Assembly: GCA_019633425.1 (NCBI GenBank)
Contig: WSUB01000003.1
Coordinates: forward strand, 375,480 to 439,479
Direction: 5' to 3'
DNA: 64,000 bases
DNA from: Tulasnella sp. 424
Taxonomy: Eukaryota; Basidiomycota; Agaricomycetes; Cantharellales; Tulasnellaceae
The position numbers and the translations under genes are program-made. Positions 45,866-57,036 of this stretch are shown piece after piece. The notes under the pieces were generated by a model, which saw only the letters and a program-made list of their open reading frames with translations, was not told the DNA's origin and did not search any database. Position 1 is the first letter of the stretch; the number at the start of each line of letters is the position of its first letter.

Positions 45866-47901
45866 ATGACGAAAGCCATAGGAATTGACCTTGGAACCAC
45901 ATACTCCTGCGTTGGTGTATGGCAGAATGATCGTGTAGAAATCATCGCCAACGATCGTAAGTCATATCTTCAGTTGTCCTGAATTTTTGATTCAATGGTG
46001 CTAACCGCTCGTTCTCACTTGAAGAGGGTAACCGAACCACCCCTTCCTATGTGTCCTTCTCGGACACCGAGCGCCTCATCGGTGACGCCGCCAAGAATCA
46101 AGTCGCCATGAACCCACACAACACGTAAGTTGACTTGGTACACTCCTATCATCATTAATGATTCTAACATTCTCCTGTTTACAGTGTCTTTAACGCCAAG
46201 CGACTCATTGGACGCAAGTTCAACGACGCCGACGTGCAGGGAGACGTCAAGTACTTCTCTTTCAAAGTCGTGCCCAAGGGTGAAAAGCCCATGATCGAAG
46301 TCGAGTACCGCGGCGAGAACAAGACCTTCTCTCCAGAAGAGATCTCGTCTATGGTCCTCACCAAGATGAAGGAAACCGCCGAATCCTACCTCGGTGGCAC
46401 CGTCAAGGACGCCGTCATCACCGTCCCCGTCTACTTCAACGACTTACAGCGACAAGCTACCAAGGATGCCGGTACCATCTCTGGTCTTAACGTCCTCCGT
46501 ATCATCAACGAACCCACCGCCGCTGCAATTGCTTACGGTCTCGACAAGCAGGTCAACGGCGAGCGCAACGTTCTCATCTTCGATCTTGGTGGAGGATCTT
46601 TCGATGTCTCCCTCCTCACCCTCGACGACGGTATCTTCGAAGTCAAGGCCGTCGCTGGTGACACCCATCTTGGTGGTGAGGACTTTGACAACCGTCTCGT
46701 CAACCACTTCGTCCAGGAGTTCAAGCGCAAGTTCAAGAAGGACCTCTCTTCCAACGCCCGTGCTCTCCGTCGTTTGAGAACCGCTTGCGAGCGTGCCAAG
46801 CGTACTCTCTCTTCGGCTGCCCAAACCCCCATCGAAATCGACTCGCTCTACGATGGCATTGACTTCTACACCTCCATCACCCGTGCTCGTTTCGAGGAGC
46901 TCTGCCAGGACCTCTTCTGCTCTACTCTCGACCCTGTCGAGAAGGTCCTTCGCGACTCCAAGATCGACAAGTCCGCTGTCAACGATATCGTCCTCGTCGG
47001 TGGTTCCACTCGTATTCCCCGTATCATCAAACTCGTCTCCGACTTCTTCAACGGCAAGGAACCCAACAGGTCGATCAACCCAGAAGAAGCCGTTGCCTGT
47101 GGTGCTGCTGTCGAAGCTGCCATCTTGACCGGTGACACGTCCGAGAAGACCTCTCACATCCTTCTCCTCGATGTCGCTCCCTTTTCTCTCGGTATCGAGA
47201 CCACTGGTGGTGTCTTCACTCCTCTCATCAAGCGTAACACCACTGTCCCGACGAAGAAGGCCGAGATCTTCTCCACCTACGTCGACAACCAGCCTGGTAT
47301 GTTCATCCATGTCTACGAGGGTGAACGTGCACGTACCAAGGACAACAACCTCCTCGGCAAGTTCGACTTTGCTATCCCACCAGCACCCCGCGGTGTTCCT
47401 CAGATCGAAGTCACCTTCGACGTCGACGCCAACAGCATCCTCAATGTCTCTGCCGTCGACAAGACCACCGGCAAGTCCAACCGCATCACCGTCACCAACC
47501 ACAAAGGCCGTCTCTCCAAGGAGGAAATCGACCGCATGGTCAACGAGGCCGAGAAGTACAAGGCCGAGGATGGCGCCGCCGCCGCTCGTATCTCCGCGAA
47601 GAACGGTCTCGAGTCCTACGCTTACAACCTCCGCAACGCCATCAAGACCTTGGAGACGGCTGTCAACGAGACCATCTCGTGGCTCGACGCCTCACAGGAG
47701 GCTGCCAAGGAGGAGTACGAGGAAAAGCAGAAGGAGCTAGAGGGCATTGTCAACCCGATCATGACCAAGTTGTACGGTGCTCGTGGTGCTCCTTCTGGCC
47801 GTGCTTTCCCTAGCGCTCGCCCCGGCGGCGCTGCTCCCGGTAGAGCCCCTGGTGTTAGACCTGGTCATAACGACGGTCCAAGCATCGAGAAGGTTCACTA
47901 A
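45866..47901 (+). CDS. HSP70 copy 2, open frame but degenerating
   Basis: Exons 45866-45956, 46025-46124, 46185-47901; 635 residues. The ATPase domain is largely kept, with '[14 protein letters not shown]' intact, but '[11 protein letters not shown]' and 'GGGSFDVS' differ from copy 1 (PAYFNDS, GGGT). About 17 residues of the lid are deleted after 'YNLRNAIK', the Gly-rich tail is altered, and the C-terminus reads 'PSIEKVH' instead of 'PSVEEVD', so docking of TPR co-chaperones would be lost. The acceptor of intron 1 has changed from CAG to AAG ('cttgaag'). The promoter carries the inverted-repeat insertion. It may still be expressed, but several changes suggest relaxed selection or a new role. 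Confidence 0.85.
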
Positions 47902-48274
47902 AGCGGTTGGTGTTGACTTGTGGGACTATGTTGTTCTCCTCGTTCGTTTCTTGCATTGGTTTCCTCGTTCATTTCCTGCCTTCTCTTTGCATGTATCCCC
48001 ATCGTTATTCTCCCGCAAATCCTCATCGTGTAACTAGTTGAAAAAGCAAATATCGTGGATAGACATCGTTTTATCTTCTCATACAGTCCGGGTGTCGTGC
48101 TTGAGCGGTAAACTAAGAGCAAACCCTTGTGAAGGGGCGAAAACATTCCAAAGGATGGTCTCAAAGCACGGATTGCATATTACAGGGTAGAGGCTGTGCG
48201 AGCGGCTCGCTATATACAAGCCATATATAGCGTAAAACTTAAACATATGCGACTGAAATGAACTACCAGGCAGG
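47902..48274. other. Convergent 3' region of HSP70-2 and partner 2
   Basis: About 370 bases of sequence shared with the corresponding regions after HSP70-1 and HSP70-3, including 'gaaaaagcaaatatcgtggatagacatcg'. No separate gene is seen. Confidence 0.55.
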
Positions 48275-49147
48275 TTACGCCACAGTCGGATTTTTCTGAC
48301 CGGCTTTGCTCTTCTGGGTTGCTGCAGCGTAAAAGTGCCGGCCGTTTACGGAATACCAATCTGTGAAGCGCTGCCCTACGGTTTTAGAGATCCCTCGCGA
48401 TGTTGCCTTCAAGTCCTTCGCCTGAGGCGCCTGAGGTACTCTTGCGATGTATTGGGCAACAGTCTCTCCAGGTTTCGAATCCTCCAGGTGCTCGTATCGA
48501 ACGAAGGCGAACGAGCTTCCCGCCGCCGTCCAGCACCTCCCCAAGAGGAGCTTCTTGATCGGCCACAAGATGACAGGATAAACGATGGTGATATAGAACC
48601 AGAACCTGAAGAATCCGAGTCCGTATACCCACCACAGCAGGTTCCTGGGACGGACGACGACTTTGTTGCCTTTGACGATGATTATTGCTGTCTCCTTCGT
48701 GTTATTTTCATAATGGAATGGGGCAAGCGATGACGCAACCTGACGCTGAACTTCATCCGGATCCCAGCCGTATACCGTCCGGATGAACCGGAACTCCTTC
48801 AACGGACTCCAACTAGCGCAGTATTCCTCCGCCCAGTCATCCAATGTTTTGGTAGCTGCCACCAGGTCGCAATCCGAAAAGTCCTCAACCGCGCAGACGG
48901 AGGCGTTTTCAAAACGAAGGCGGTCGCTAGGGAGGAGCAAACGAGCGCCTGTGAGGTCCGGAGTTTGGGCGGATATAGACGCCCATGGCGGTAGCCCCAG
49001 GTCTTTTCGGCACTGGGCATCCTCTAGACCTTGCTTTCTCTCGAGCGGAGCCGCTTTTCGGATGGAGAGAGCCCGGGGTTTGATGGAGGGGGGTTTGGTG
49101 GAGAGGGCTTTGAGGTGGTATGGGGTGATGATTCCTCTGCCAGCCAT
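48275..49147 (-). CDS. Partner 2: N-terminally truncated membrane protein of the partner family
   Basis: A single open frame of 290 residues beginning 'MAGRGIITPYHLKALS', which replaces the first about 185 residues of the full-length partners. From 'APLERKQGLEDAQ' onward it follows the family: 'GLPPWASISAQTPDLTGARLL', 'VCAVEDFSDCDLVAATKTLDDWAEEYCASW', 'RFIRTVYGWDPDEVQRQVASSLAP', the hydrophobic hairpin-like segment 'LLWWVYGLGFFRFWFYITIVYP', 'SFAFVRYEHLEDSKPGETVAQYIARVP' and the basic, Gly/Lys-rich end. The same altered 5' part is visible in partner 1, so the change predates that duplication. Whether the short protein is made is unknown. Confidence 0.65.
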   Translation of the reverse strand: MAGRGIITPYHLKALSTKPPSIKPRALSIRKAAPLERKQGLEDAQCRKDLGLPPWASISAQTPDLTGARLLLPSDRLRFENASVCAVEDFSDCDLVAATKTLDDWAEEYCASWSPLKEFRFIRTVYGWDPDEVQRQVASSLAPFHYENNTKETAIIIVKGNKVVVRPRNLLWWVYGLGFFRFWFYITIVYPVILWPIKKLLLGRCWTAAGSSFAFVRYEHLEDSKPGETVAQYIARVPQAPQAKDLKATSRGISKTVGQRFTDWYSVNGRHFYAAATQKSKAGQKNPTVA

Positions 49148-49465
49148 GATTGATGGAGACTTGAGGAGGGGTTAGATAGGATAAGTTAGGAGTTTAGAAA
49201 AGAAAAGCGTTATATCGTCGCATCGACTAGCGACGACTCAGTGAAAGGCGAAGAGGTCGAATGGGCCGTTCACCCGGCGTTAGTGCTTTAACGCCGTCAG
49301 GTCGCGTCAACGACTCCGCCACATCTACAGAAGCCAACCGCGAACGTTCGCCAGTCCAGGTATTCTCCACCCTGCTAGCAGTCCATCCTCAGTCAATCAT
49401 CAGCTTTCCCTATCCCCCTCAATCCTCATCCCCATATATCCCATCTTCTAATCCGCATATGCCAA
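49148..49465. promoter_or_regulatory. Promoter region of HSP70-3
   Basis: About 318 bases, similar to the HSP70-2 promoter but without the inverted-repeat insertion. An ATG at 49459-49461 lies out of frame just before the HSP70-3 start; copies 1 and 2 lack it. Its reading frame is nine codons long and ends in a TGA inside the HSP70 first exon. Confidence 0.6.
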
Positions 49466-51804
49466 ATGACCAAGGCCATAGGAATTGACCTTGGAACCAC
49501 ATACTGCTGCGTCGGTGTATGGCAGAATGATCGTGTAGAAATCATCGCCAACGATCGTAAGTCATATCTTCAGCTCATCTTGAAATTTTGATTCAACGGT
49601 GCTGACCACTTGTTCTCTCACTTGCAGAGGGTAACCGAACCACTCCTTCCTATGTGTCCTTCTCGGACAGCGAACGTCTCATCGGTGACGCCGCCAAGAA
49701 TCAAGTAGCCATGAACCCCCACAACACGTGAGTTGACTTGGTATTCTGCTGCTCCCATTAATGATCCTAACATTCCACTGTTTACAGTGTCTTTAACGCC
49801 AAGCGACTCATTGGACGCAAGTTCAACGACGCCGAGGTGCAGGCCGACATCAAGCACTTCTCCTTCAAAGTTGTGCCCAAGGGTGAAAAGCCCATGATTG
49901 AAGTCGAGTACCATGGCGAGAGCAAGACCTTCTCTCCGGAAGAGATCTCCTCTATGGTCCTCACCAAGATGAAGGAAACCGCCGAATCCTACCTTGGTGG
50001 CACCGTCACGGACGCCGTCATCACCGTCCCCGTTTACTTCAACGACTCTCAGCGCCAAGCTACCAAGGATGCCGGTACCATTTCTGGTCTTAACGTCCTC
50101 CGTATCATCAACGAACCCACCGCCGCTGCCATCGCTTACGGTCTCGACAAGCAGGCTACCGGGGAACGCAACGTCCTCATCTTCGATCTCGGTGGAGGAT
50201 CTTTCGATGTCTCCCTCCTCACCATCGACGACGGTATCTTCGAAGTCAAGGCCGTCGCTGGTGACATCCATCTTGGTGGTGAGGACTTTGACAACCTTCT
50301 CGTCAACCACTTCGTGCAGGAGTTCAAGCGCAAGTTCAAGAAGGACCTCTCTTCCAACGCCCGTGCTCTCCGTCGTTTGAGAACCGCTTGCGAGCGTGCC
50401 AAACGTACCCTCTCTTCGGCTGCCCAGACCTCCATCGAAGTCGACTCGCTCTACGGGGGCATTGACTTCTACACCTCCATCACCCGTGCTCGTTTCGAGG
50501 AGCTCTGCCAGGATCTCTTCCGCTCTACTCTTGGCCCCGTCGAGAAGGTCCTTCGCGACTCCAGGATCGACAAGTCTGCTGTCGACGACATCGTCCTCGT
50601 CGGTGGTTCCACTCGTATTCCCCGTATCATCAAACTCGTCTCCGACTTCTTCAACGGCAAGGAGCCCAACAAGTCCATCAACCCCGAGGAGGCCGTTGCC
50701 TACGGTGCTGCTGTCCAGGCTGCCATCTTGACCCGTGACACCTCCGAGAAGACCTCTCAAGTCCTTCTCCTCGACATCACTCCCTTTTCTCTCGGTTTCG
50801 AGAGCACTGGTGGTGTCTTCACTCCTGTCATCAAGCGTAACACCTCTATCCCGACCAAGAAGACCGGGATCCTCTCCACCGACGCCGATAACCAGCCCAG
50901 TGTGCTCATCCAGGTCTACGAGGGCGAACGTGCACACACCAAGGACAACAACCTCCTCGGCAAGTTCGACCTTAATGGTATCCCACCAGCAGCCCGTGGT
51001 GTTCCTCAGATCGAAGTCACCTTCGACCTGGACGCCAACGGCATCCTCAACGTCTCTGCCGCCGACAAGACCACCGGCAAGTCCAACCGCATCACCATCA
51101 CCAACGACAAAGGTCGTCTCTCCAAGGAGGAAATCGACCGCATGGTCAACGAGGCCGAGAAGTACAAGGCCGAGGATGACGCCGCCGCGGCTCGTATCTC
51201 CGCCAAGAACAGTCTCGAGTCCTACGCTTACAACCTTCGCAACTCCATCAACGACTCCAACCTCAGGGACAAGTTCGCTATAGATGACAAGGGGACTTTA
51301 GAGACGGCTGTCAACGAGACTATCGCGTGGCTCGACGCCTCACAGGAGGCTGCCCAGGAGGAGTACGAGGAAAAGCAGGAGGAGCTCGAGGGCGTTGCCA
51401 ACCCGATCATGACCAAGTTGTACAGTAATTGTGGTGCTCCTGGTGGTGGTGCTTTTCCTGGCGCTGGCTCCGGCCGCGCTGCTCCCGGTGGATTCCCTGG
51501 TTCTGGAGTTGGCAAGGCCGAGGATGACGCCGCCCCTGCTCGTATCTCCGCCAAGAACGGTCTCGAGTCCTACGCTTACTACCTCCGCAACAGTATCAAA
51601 GACTCCAACCTCAAGGACAAGTTCGCTGCAGGCGATAAGAGGACCTTGGAGATAGCTGTCAACGAGACCATCTCGTGGCTCGATGCCTCGCAGATGGCTG
51701 CCAAGGAGGAGTACGAGAGCAAGCAGAAGGAGCTCGCGGGTGTTGCCAACTCGATCTTGACCAAGTTGTACGGTGCTGGTGGTGCTCCTGGTGGCGGTGC
51801 TTAG
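49466..51804 (+). CDS. HSP70 copy 3 with a duplicated C-terminal segment and premature stop
   Basis: Exons 49466-49556, 49628-49727, 49788-51804; 735 residues, about 80 longer than normal. Substitutions fall in conserved places: Ser14 to Cys in the phosphate loop ('[10 protein letters not shown]'), GGGT to GGGS, '[17 protein letters not shown]' in place of '[17 protein letters not shown]', and '[14 protein letters not shown]' in the substrate domain. After the first Gly-rich tail the frame re-enters the lid sequence ('[22 protein letters not shown]'), repeating about 85 residues, and ends in TAG after a second '[10 protein letters not shown]'. The original EEVD end survives downstream to 51904 but in another frame. 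An out-of-frame upstream ATG lies seven bases before the start. Likely non-functional or sub-functional. Confidence 0.82.
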
Positions 51805-52260
51805 GCTGGAGCCTGGCGCTGGCCCCGGCGGCGCTGCTCCCGGCGGATTCCCTGGTGCTGGAGCTGGTCCCGACGACGGTCCAAGCGTCGAAGAGGTTGA
51901 CTAAAGCGTGTTGGTGTTTGACTTGTTGGACTATGTGTTCTTCTCGTTCGTTTCTTGCATTGGTGTCCCGTTCATTTCCTTCGTTCTATTTGCATGTATC
52001 CCCATCATTATTCTCCCGCATATCCTCATCGTGTAATTAATTGAAAAAGCAAATATCGTGGATAGACATCATTTTATCTTCTCATACAGTCCGAGTGTCG
52101 TGCGTGAGTGGTAAACTTGTTCCAAAGGATCCGCAAGCTAGGATCGGCTGGTCTCAATGCGGGAAATGCGTATTACATGGTAGAGGCTTGTGCGAGCGGC
52201 TAGATATATACAGCATACAACTTAAACGTATAGGACTGAAATGAACTACCAGGTAGGTTA
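51805..52260. other. Residual HSP70 tail and convergent 3' region
   Basis: Bases up to 51904 would encode the Gly-rich tail and EEVD terminus of an HSP70 in a frame not joined to the open frame of copy 3. The rest is the repeated 3' region, with 'gaaaaagcaaatatcgtggatagacatca'. Confidence 0.7.
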
Positions 52261-53621
52261 CTACGCCACAATCGGATTTTTCTGACCAGCTTTGTTATTC
52301 CCACTGGCTGCAGCGGTAAAGTGCTGGGCATTTACGGAATACCAATCTGCGAAACGCTGTCCTATAACTTTAGAGATCCCTCGTGATGTTGCTTTCAAGT
52401 CCTTTGCCTGAGGGGCCTGGGGTACTCTTGCGATGTATTGGGCAACACTCTCTCCAGATTTCGAATCCTCCAGGTGCTCGTATCGAACGAACGCGAACGA
52501 GCTTCCCGCCACCTTCCAGCACCTCCCCAAGAGGATTTTCTTGATCGGCCACAAGATGACAGGGTAGACGAGGGTGACATAGAACCAGAACCTGAAGAAT
52601 CCGAGTCCGTATACCCACCACAGCAGGTTTCTGGGACGGACGACGACTTTATTGCCTTTAACAATAATTGTTGCTGTCTCCTTCGTGTTATCTCCAGAAT
52701 GGAATGGGGCAAGCGATGACGCAACTTGACGCTGAACTTCATCCGGATTCCAGCCGTATACCGTCCGGATGAACCGGAACTCCTTCAACGGACTCCAACT
52801 AGCGCAGTATTCCTCCGCCCAGTCATCCAATGTTTTCGTAGGTGCCACCAGGTCGCAATCCGAAAAGTCCTCAACCGCGCAGACGGAGGCGTTTTCAAAA
52901 CGAAGGCGGTCGCTAGGGAGGAGCAAACGAGCGCCTGTGAGGTCCGGAGTTTGGGCGGATATAGACGCCCATGGCGGCAGCCCCAGGTCTTTTCGGCGCT
53001 GGGCGTCCTCCAGACCTTGTTTTCTCTCGAGCGGAGTCGCTTGTCTTCGTAGGAGCCGCGAATTTCCTGCTTCGAGGTTGACGGGTGTTTGAGTTTGCGA
53101 TGGCGGATTTGGATCATAGTCGATTTGCCGCCAGTATTTCCCCCTCTTGGCTGGCTCTTCGTCAGCAACGACCCAGACTGGTGCTCCGAAGGTGCTGGCG
53201 GGGAGTAAAGCGTTTGATATGTCGACTGTAAAGTGAAAATCGATTACGGTTTCCATCCTTGTCCCGCCCTCGCCATCGTCACATTCCACCTCGTGAGTCC
53301 CCTTGCACTCAATGAGGACCGTTGGTCTACCAGAGGCGTGCGACAAGAGGAACTGTTTGAGAGCTTGCGCTGCAAGCCAGATAAACGAGTTAGTGACTCC
53401 GATCGTGTATCTTAACTGGCAGCTACGAACGTACGTTTATGGTTAAGCGTCTTGTCAGTACTTTTCACATTCTTCCTTGTAGAAGTGATCCAGAAGCTGT
53501 AGGGCGATGCATCCGTGGATGGTCCCGAAGGATTCGGCGCGACGGGATTTGCTGTAGGCCCCGAGGCTACTAGTTGTAGAGGATATGAAGTGGGGTTGTC
53601 AGCTGGGGAGGGGCTGGACAT
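52261..53621 (-). CDS. Partner 3: unknown membrane protein, full length
   Basis: Two exons in coding order: 53621-53435 and 53369-52261; 431 residues. The first exon encodes a Ser/Pro/Asn-rich start ('MSSPSPADNPTSYP', 'VAPNPSGPSTDASPYSFWI') and the basic 'TRKNVKSTDKTLNH'. The second encodes 'ALKQFLLSHASGRPTVLIECKGTHEVE', 'DFHFTVDISNALLPA', 'APVWVVADEEPAKRGKYWRQIDYDPNPP', then the middle region and a strongly hydrophobic segment of 30 residues ('LLWWVYGLGFFRFWFY...VYPVILWPIKK') that could span the membrane once or form a hairpin, followed by 'SFAFVRYEHLEDSKSGESVAQYIARVP' and a C-terminal 'NPIVA'. No signal peptide. I do not recognise the family. The conserved intron and open frame in four copies suggest a real gene. 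Confidence 0.78.
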
Positions 53622-54797
53622 GACGTTAACAGCGGTAAGGATGGTAAAGAGGGAGCGAAGTGGCCAAAAATGGGGAGCTACAATGAGTCTGAAAGGCCAA
53701 ACATAAGCTTACGCCGGCCACTCGAGGCTGTGGGGATTGAGGACCTTGGTTTGTCCAACCGAGAACAAGCGCCATCCCTTGTACCTATAATTAGATCCAT
53801 CATTACAGCACTGCTTCCTGCTGCCTCGATCGATCAACCTCACATTTTGTGACGTGTTATCGATGTGTCCGCGTCCGGCCAAGACACCGACAAATCTGAA
53901 GACAAGAGGGAACACCGCCTTGATATTACTCTTGACGTGTGCCAAGTGAAGGGAGTCGGGATTCCCCCTCTCCCGCGGAAGGTGTGCCTCTGTACAATCG
54001 ACAACCTCAAGCCATAACTTCGAGCGTCCGGTAATGCTTGCGAAGTGGTGCTAGCTTCGGACAAAAGGCATGATGCATTACGTTCAGCGGGTGTGTTATG
54101 CTCGGGAGAGGGTTGAATTCGACCGAACAAACAAAATCTCTTGTTGCCATTTCACGTCTTTCCACGCCACGGTATCCAACTAGTCATCTCCTGGCGACTT
54201 CCCTGGTGCCAAGGCTGATCGTGACGACGGCCCAAGTGTCGAGGAGGTTGATTAAAGCGGTTGATGCTGACTGTATATGTTCGCAGACTATGTGTTCTCG
54301 TCCGTCTCTTGCACCGGCGCCGCTTTCGTTTCCTTCTTTCGTCTTGCACATGCCCCCATCGTTCTTCCCCCGCCTATCTTCGTGGTGTAACTAGTTGAAA
54401 AGCAAACACCGTGGATGTGCATTGCTCTATCTCATACAGCTCGAGTGTCCTCCGTGATCGGTTTTCTAAAAGCGCAAACCGGAAGTTCAATGAAGGCTGC
54501 GGGTAAGCAGTTCTCTAAGTATGCGTAGGCGTCTGGGTAATCGCGCAAACGTTACAAGATCGATACAGAGATCGATTTTCAAGAACTAAAGAGTATCCAT
54601 AGCGGTCACCGCAAGCCGACTCCTGCAGGATCCCTTTTTTTTTCTGAGTGAAAGAAACCTTCCAAAGGAGTCGCACGCTAAGCTGAGCGTGGTTCAAAGC
54701 ATGGACTGTATTACATCGTAGACGCCATTGCAAGCGGCTAGCTATACAGGGCATAGCCTACAACTTTTAACGGATGCGATTGGAACTACAAGACAGG
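53622..54797. other. Spacer with HSP70 tail fossil (unit 4)
   Basis: Contains the 5' region of partner 3, the repeated spacer with 'gacgtgtgccaagtgaaggg' and 'agcttcggacaaaa', then a fossil of the HSP70 C-terminus at about 54190-54255 listed separately, the HSP70 3' flank to about 54430, and a unique stretch before partner 4. Confidence 0.6.
54190..54255 (+). pseudogene. HSP70 C-terminal fossil, unit 4
   Basis: The bases encode '[20 protein letters not shown]' and a TAA stop, matching the end of HSP70 copy 1, and are followed by the HSP70 3' flank ('ctagttgaaaagcaaacaccgtggat'). The rest of the gene is absent. Confidence 0.85.
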
Positions 54798-56190
54798 TTA
54801 CACCACAATCGGATTTCTCTGACCACCTTTGTTCCACCCCCTGGCGGCAGTGGTAAAGTGCTGGGCATTTACGGAATACCAATCTGCGAAACTCTGCCCT
54901 ACAATCTTAGAGATCCCTCGTGATGTTGCTTTCAAGTCCTTTGCCTGAGGCGCCTGGGGTACTCTTGCGATGTATTGGGCAACAGTCTCTCCAGGTTTCG
55001 AATCCTCCAGGTGCTCGTATCGAACGAATGCGAACGAGCTTCCAGCCACCTTCCAGCACCTCGCCAAGAGGAACTTCTTGATCGGCCACAAAATGAAAGG
55101 GTAAACGAGGGTGATATAAAATAAGATCCTGAAGAATCCAAGTCCGTATATCCACCACAGGAGGTTTTTTGGACGGACGACGACTTCGTTGCCTTTGATG
55201 ATGACTGTCACTGTCTCCTTCTTGTCATCTCCGCCATGGCATGGAGCAAGCGATGACGCAACCTGACGCTGAACTTCGGCCAAGTCCCAACCGTACACTG
55301 TCCGCATGAACCGGAACTCCTTCAAAGGACTCCAGCTAGCGCAGTATTCCTCCGCCCATTCATCCAGTGTTTTGGTAGGTGCCACCAGGTTGCTATCCGA
55401 AAAGCCCTCGATCGCGCAGACGGAGGCTTTGTCGAAACGAAGGCGGTCGCCAGGGAAGAGCAAACGGACACCTGTCGGGTCAGGGGTTTGGGCGGATATC
55501 GACGCCCAAGGTGGCAACCCGAGAGCTTTCCGGCGTTGGGCGTCGTCCAGAGCTTGCTTTCTCTCGAGCGGAGTCGCTGCTCTTCGTCGGAGCCGCGAAT
55601 GTCCTGCTTCGAGGTTGGCAGGTGTTTGAGCTTGCGGTGGTGGATTTGGATCGTAGTCGATTTGCCGCCAGTATTTTCCCCTCTTGACTGGCTCTTCGTC
55701 AGCAACGACCCAGACTGGCGCTCCGTACGTGTTGGCGGGGAGTAAAGCGCTCGATATGTCCACGGTGAAGTGAAAATCCGTTTCGGTGATTGTCGTTTGA
55801 GTGCCGTCGGGATTGTCACTTCCCACCTCGTGGGTCCCCTTGCACTCAATAAGGACTGTTGGTCGACCAGAGGCGTGCGTCAAGAGGAAATGTTGAAGAG
55901 CTCGCGCTGCAAACCAGACAAATGAGTTAGTCATCCCGATCGCGTCTCTTACTGGCAGTGACGAACTCACGGTCATGGTTAAGCCTCTTGTCGTTACTTT
56001 TTACGTTCTTCCTTGTACGAGTGATCCAAAAGCTGCAGGGCGATGCATTCGGTGAAGGACCTGGAGGATTAGGGGCGACTGGATTTGAAGGACCTGGAGG
56101 ATTAGGGGCGATTGGATTTGCTGCAGACCCCGAGGCTGCTGTTTGTGGAGGATAGGAAGTAGGGTTGTCGACTAGGGAGGAGCTGGACAT
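54798..56190 (-). CDS. Partner 4: unknown membrane protein, full length
   Basis: Two exons in coding order: 56190-55971 and 55906-54798; 442 residues. It is longer at the N-terminus than partner 3 because of a duplicated 'APNPPGPSNPV / APNPPGPSPNA' motif, also present in partner 5. The body follows the family: 'ASGRPTVLIECKGTHEV', 'ETDFHFTVDISSALLPANTYGAPVWVV', 'WRQIDYDPNPPPQAQ', 'VRLLFPGDRLRFDKASVCAIEGFSDSNLVAPTKTL' area, hydrophobic segment at about residues 321-350 ('NLLWWIYGLGFF...LVYPFILWPIK'), and 'YEHLEDSKPGETVAQYIARVPQAPQ'. The intron position is identical in partners 3 to 6. Function unknown; cytosolic N-domain plus membrane anchor is an inference. Confidence 0.8.
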
Positions 56191-57036
56191 GACGTTAACG
56201 GCGGTATGTAAAGTAGAGAGTGAACGTCAAATCGGGGAACCCCGATAAGGTTGAGAGCTCATATATATTACACTTACGCCGGCGAATAAAGGCTATGAAG
56301 CCAAAGATCCTGGTGTTGTGCAGCTGGGAAGCAGCATGCAGCAAGCGCGATTTTCGCGAGTCACTAGTCCTACTCAAATCCCTGCACAAGTGATCATCAC
56401 AGCACTGCTTCTGTCTGCTTCGACGGCCAGATTAAGTTCGATGTACTCGTGTAAATCTAAGAGACCGACGAACTTGAAGGCATGAGGAATTGCTCAGGAA
56501 TTTGACATCCCTCTGATATCGCTCCTGACGTGTGCCAGGTGAAGGAGTAAATTAGTTTGATCCTATTCGTGGTTCTTGCTCTCTGGCCCAGGAAAGCCAC
56601 GCTTCAGTGCAATCGACGGCGAGCTTCGTGTGACCTCCCCGCAGTCATAAGTCGGGGCTTCTGCAATGATTGTGAAACCGTGCCAGCTTCGGACAAAGGG
56701 CCTGCCAGTGTGGTTCGGCAAGTGCGCTGTGCTTGGCGAGGACCGGACCGGCCCTCGCAGTCGAAACCTTTCCACGTCGGGCAATCAAGTCTTTCCACGC
56801 CGCTGTGTTTAACGAGTCTGCTCCTGGCGGCCTCCACGGTGATGGTGCTGGTCGTGACGACGGCTCAAGTGTCGAGAAGGTTGATTAAAGTGGTTGATGC
56901 TGACTGTCCGCCGACATGCTAAGTTGAGCCTGGTTCAAAGCATGGACTGTATTACACCGTAGACGCATTGCAAGCGGCTAGCTATACAGGCCATAACCTA
57001 CAACTTTAACAGATGCGATTGGAACCACAAGACAGG
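56191..57036. other. Spacer with HSP70 tail fossil (unit 5)
   Basis: The part next to partner 4 (56195-56400, minus strand) is conserved in units 5 and 6 and contains a GTAAGT donor ('GCCGGCGTAAGTGTAA' on the minus strand), so it probably holds a leader exon and intron of the partner gene. Then follow the repeated spacer, the tail fossil at about 56811-56888 and the partner 5 3' flank. Confidence 0.6.
56811..56888 (+). pseudogene. HSP70 C-terminal fossil, unit 5
   Basis: The frame reads an HSP70-like end, 'DGAGRDDGSSVEKVD', with a TAA stop at 56886-56888 and 'agtggttgatgctgactg' afterwards, as in unit 4. EEVD has become EKVD. Only the tail remains. Confidence 0.8.
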
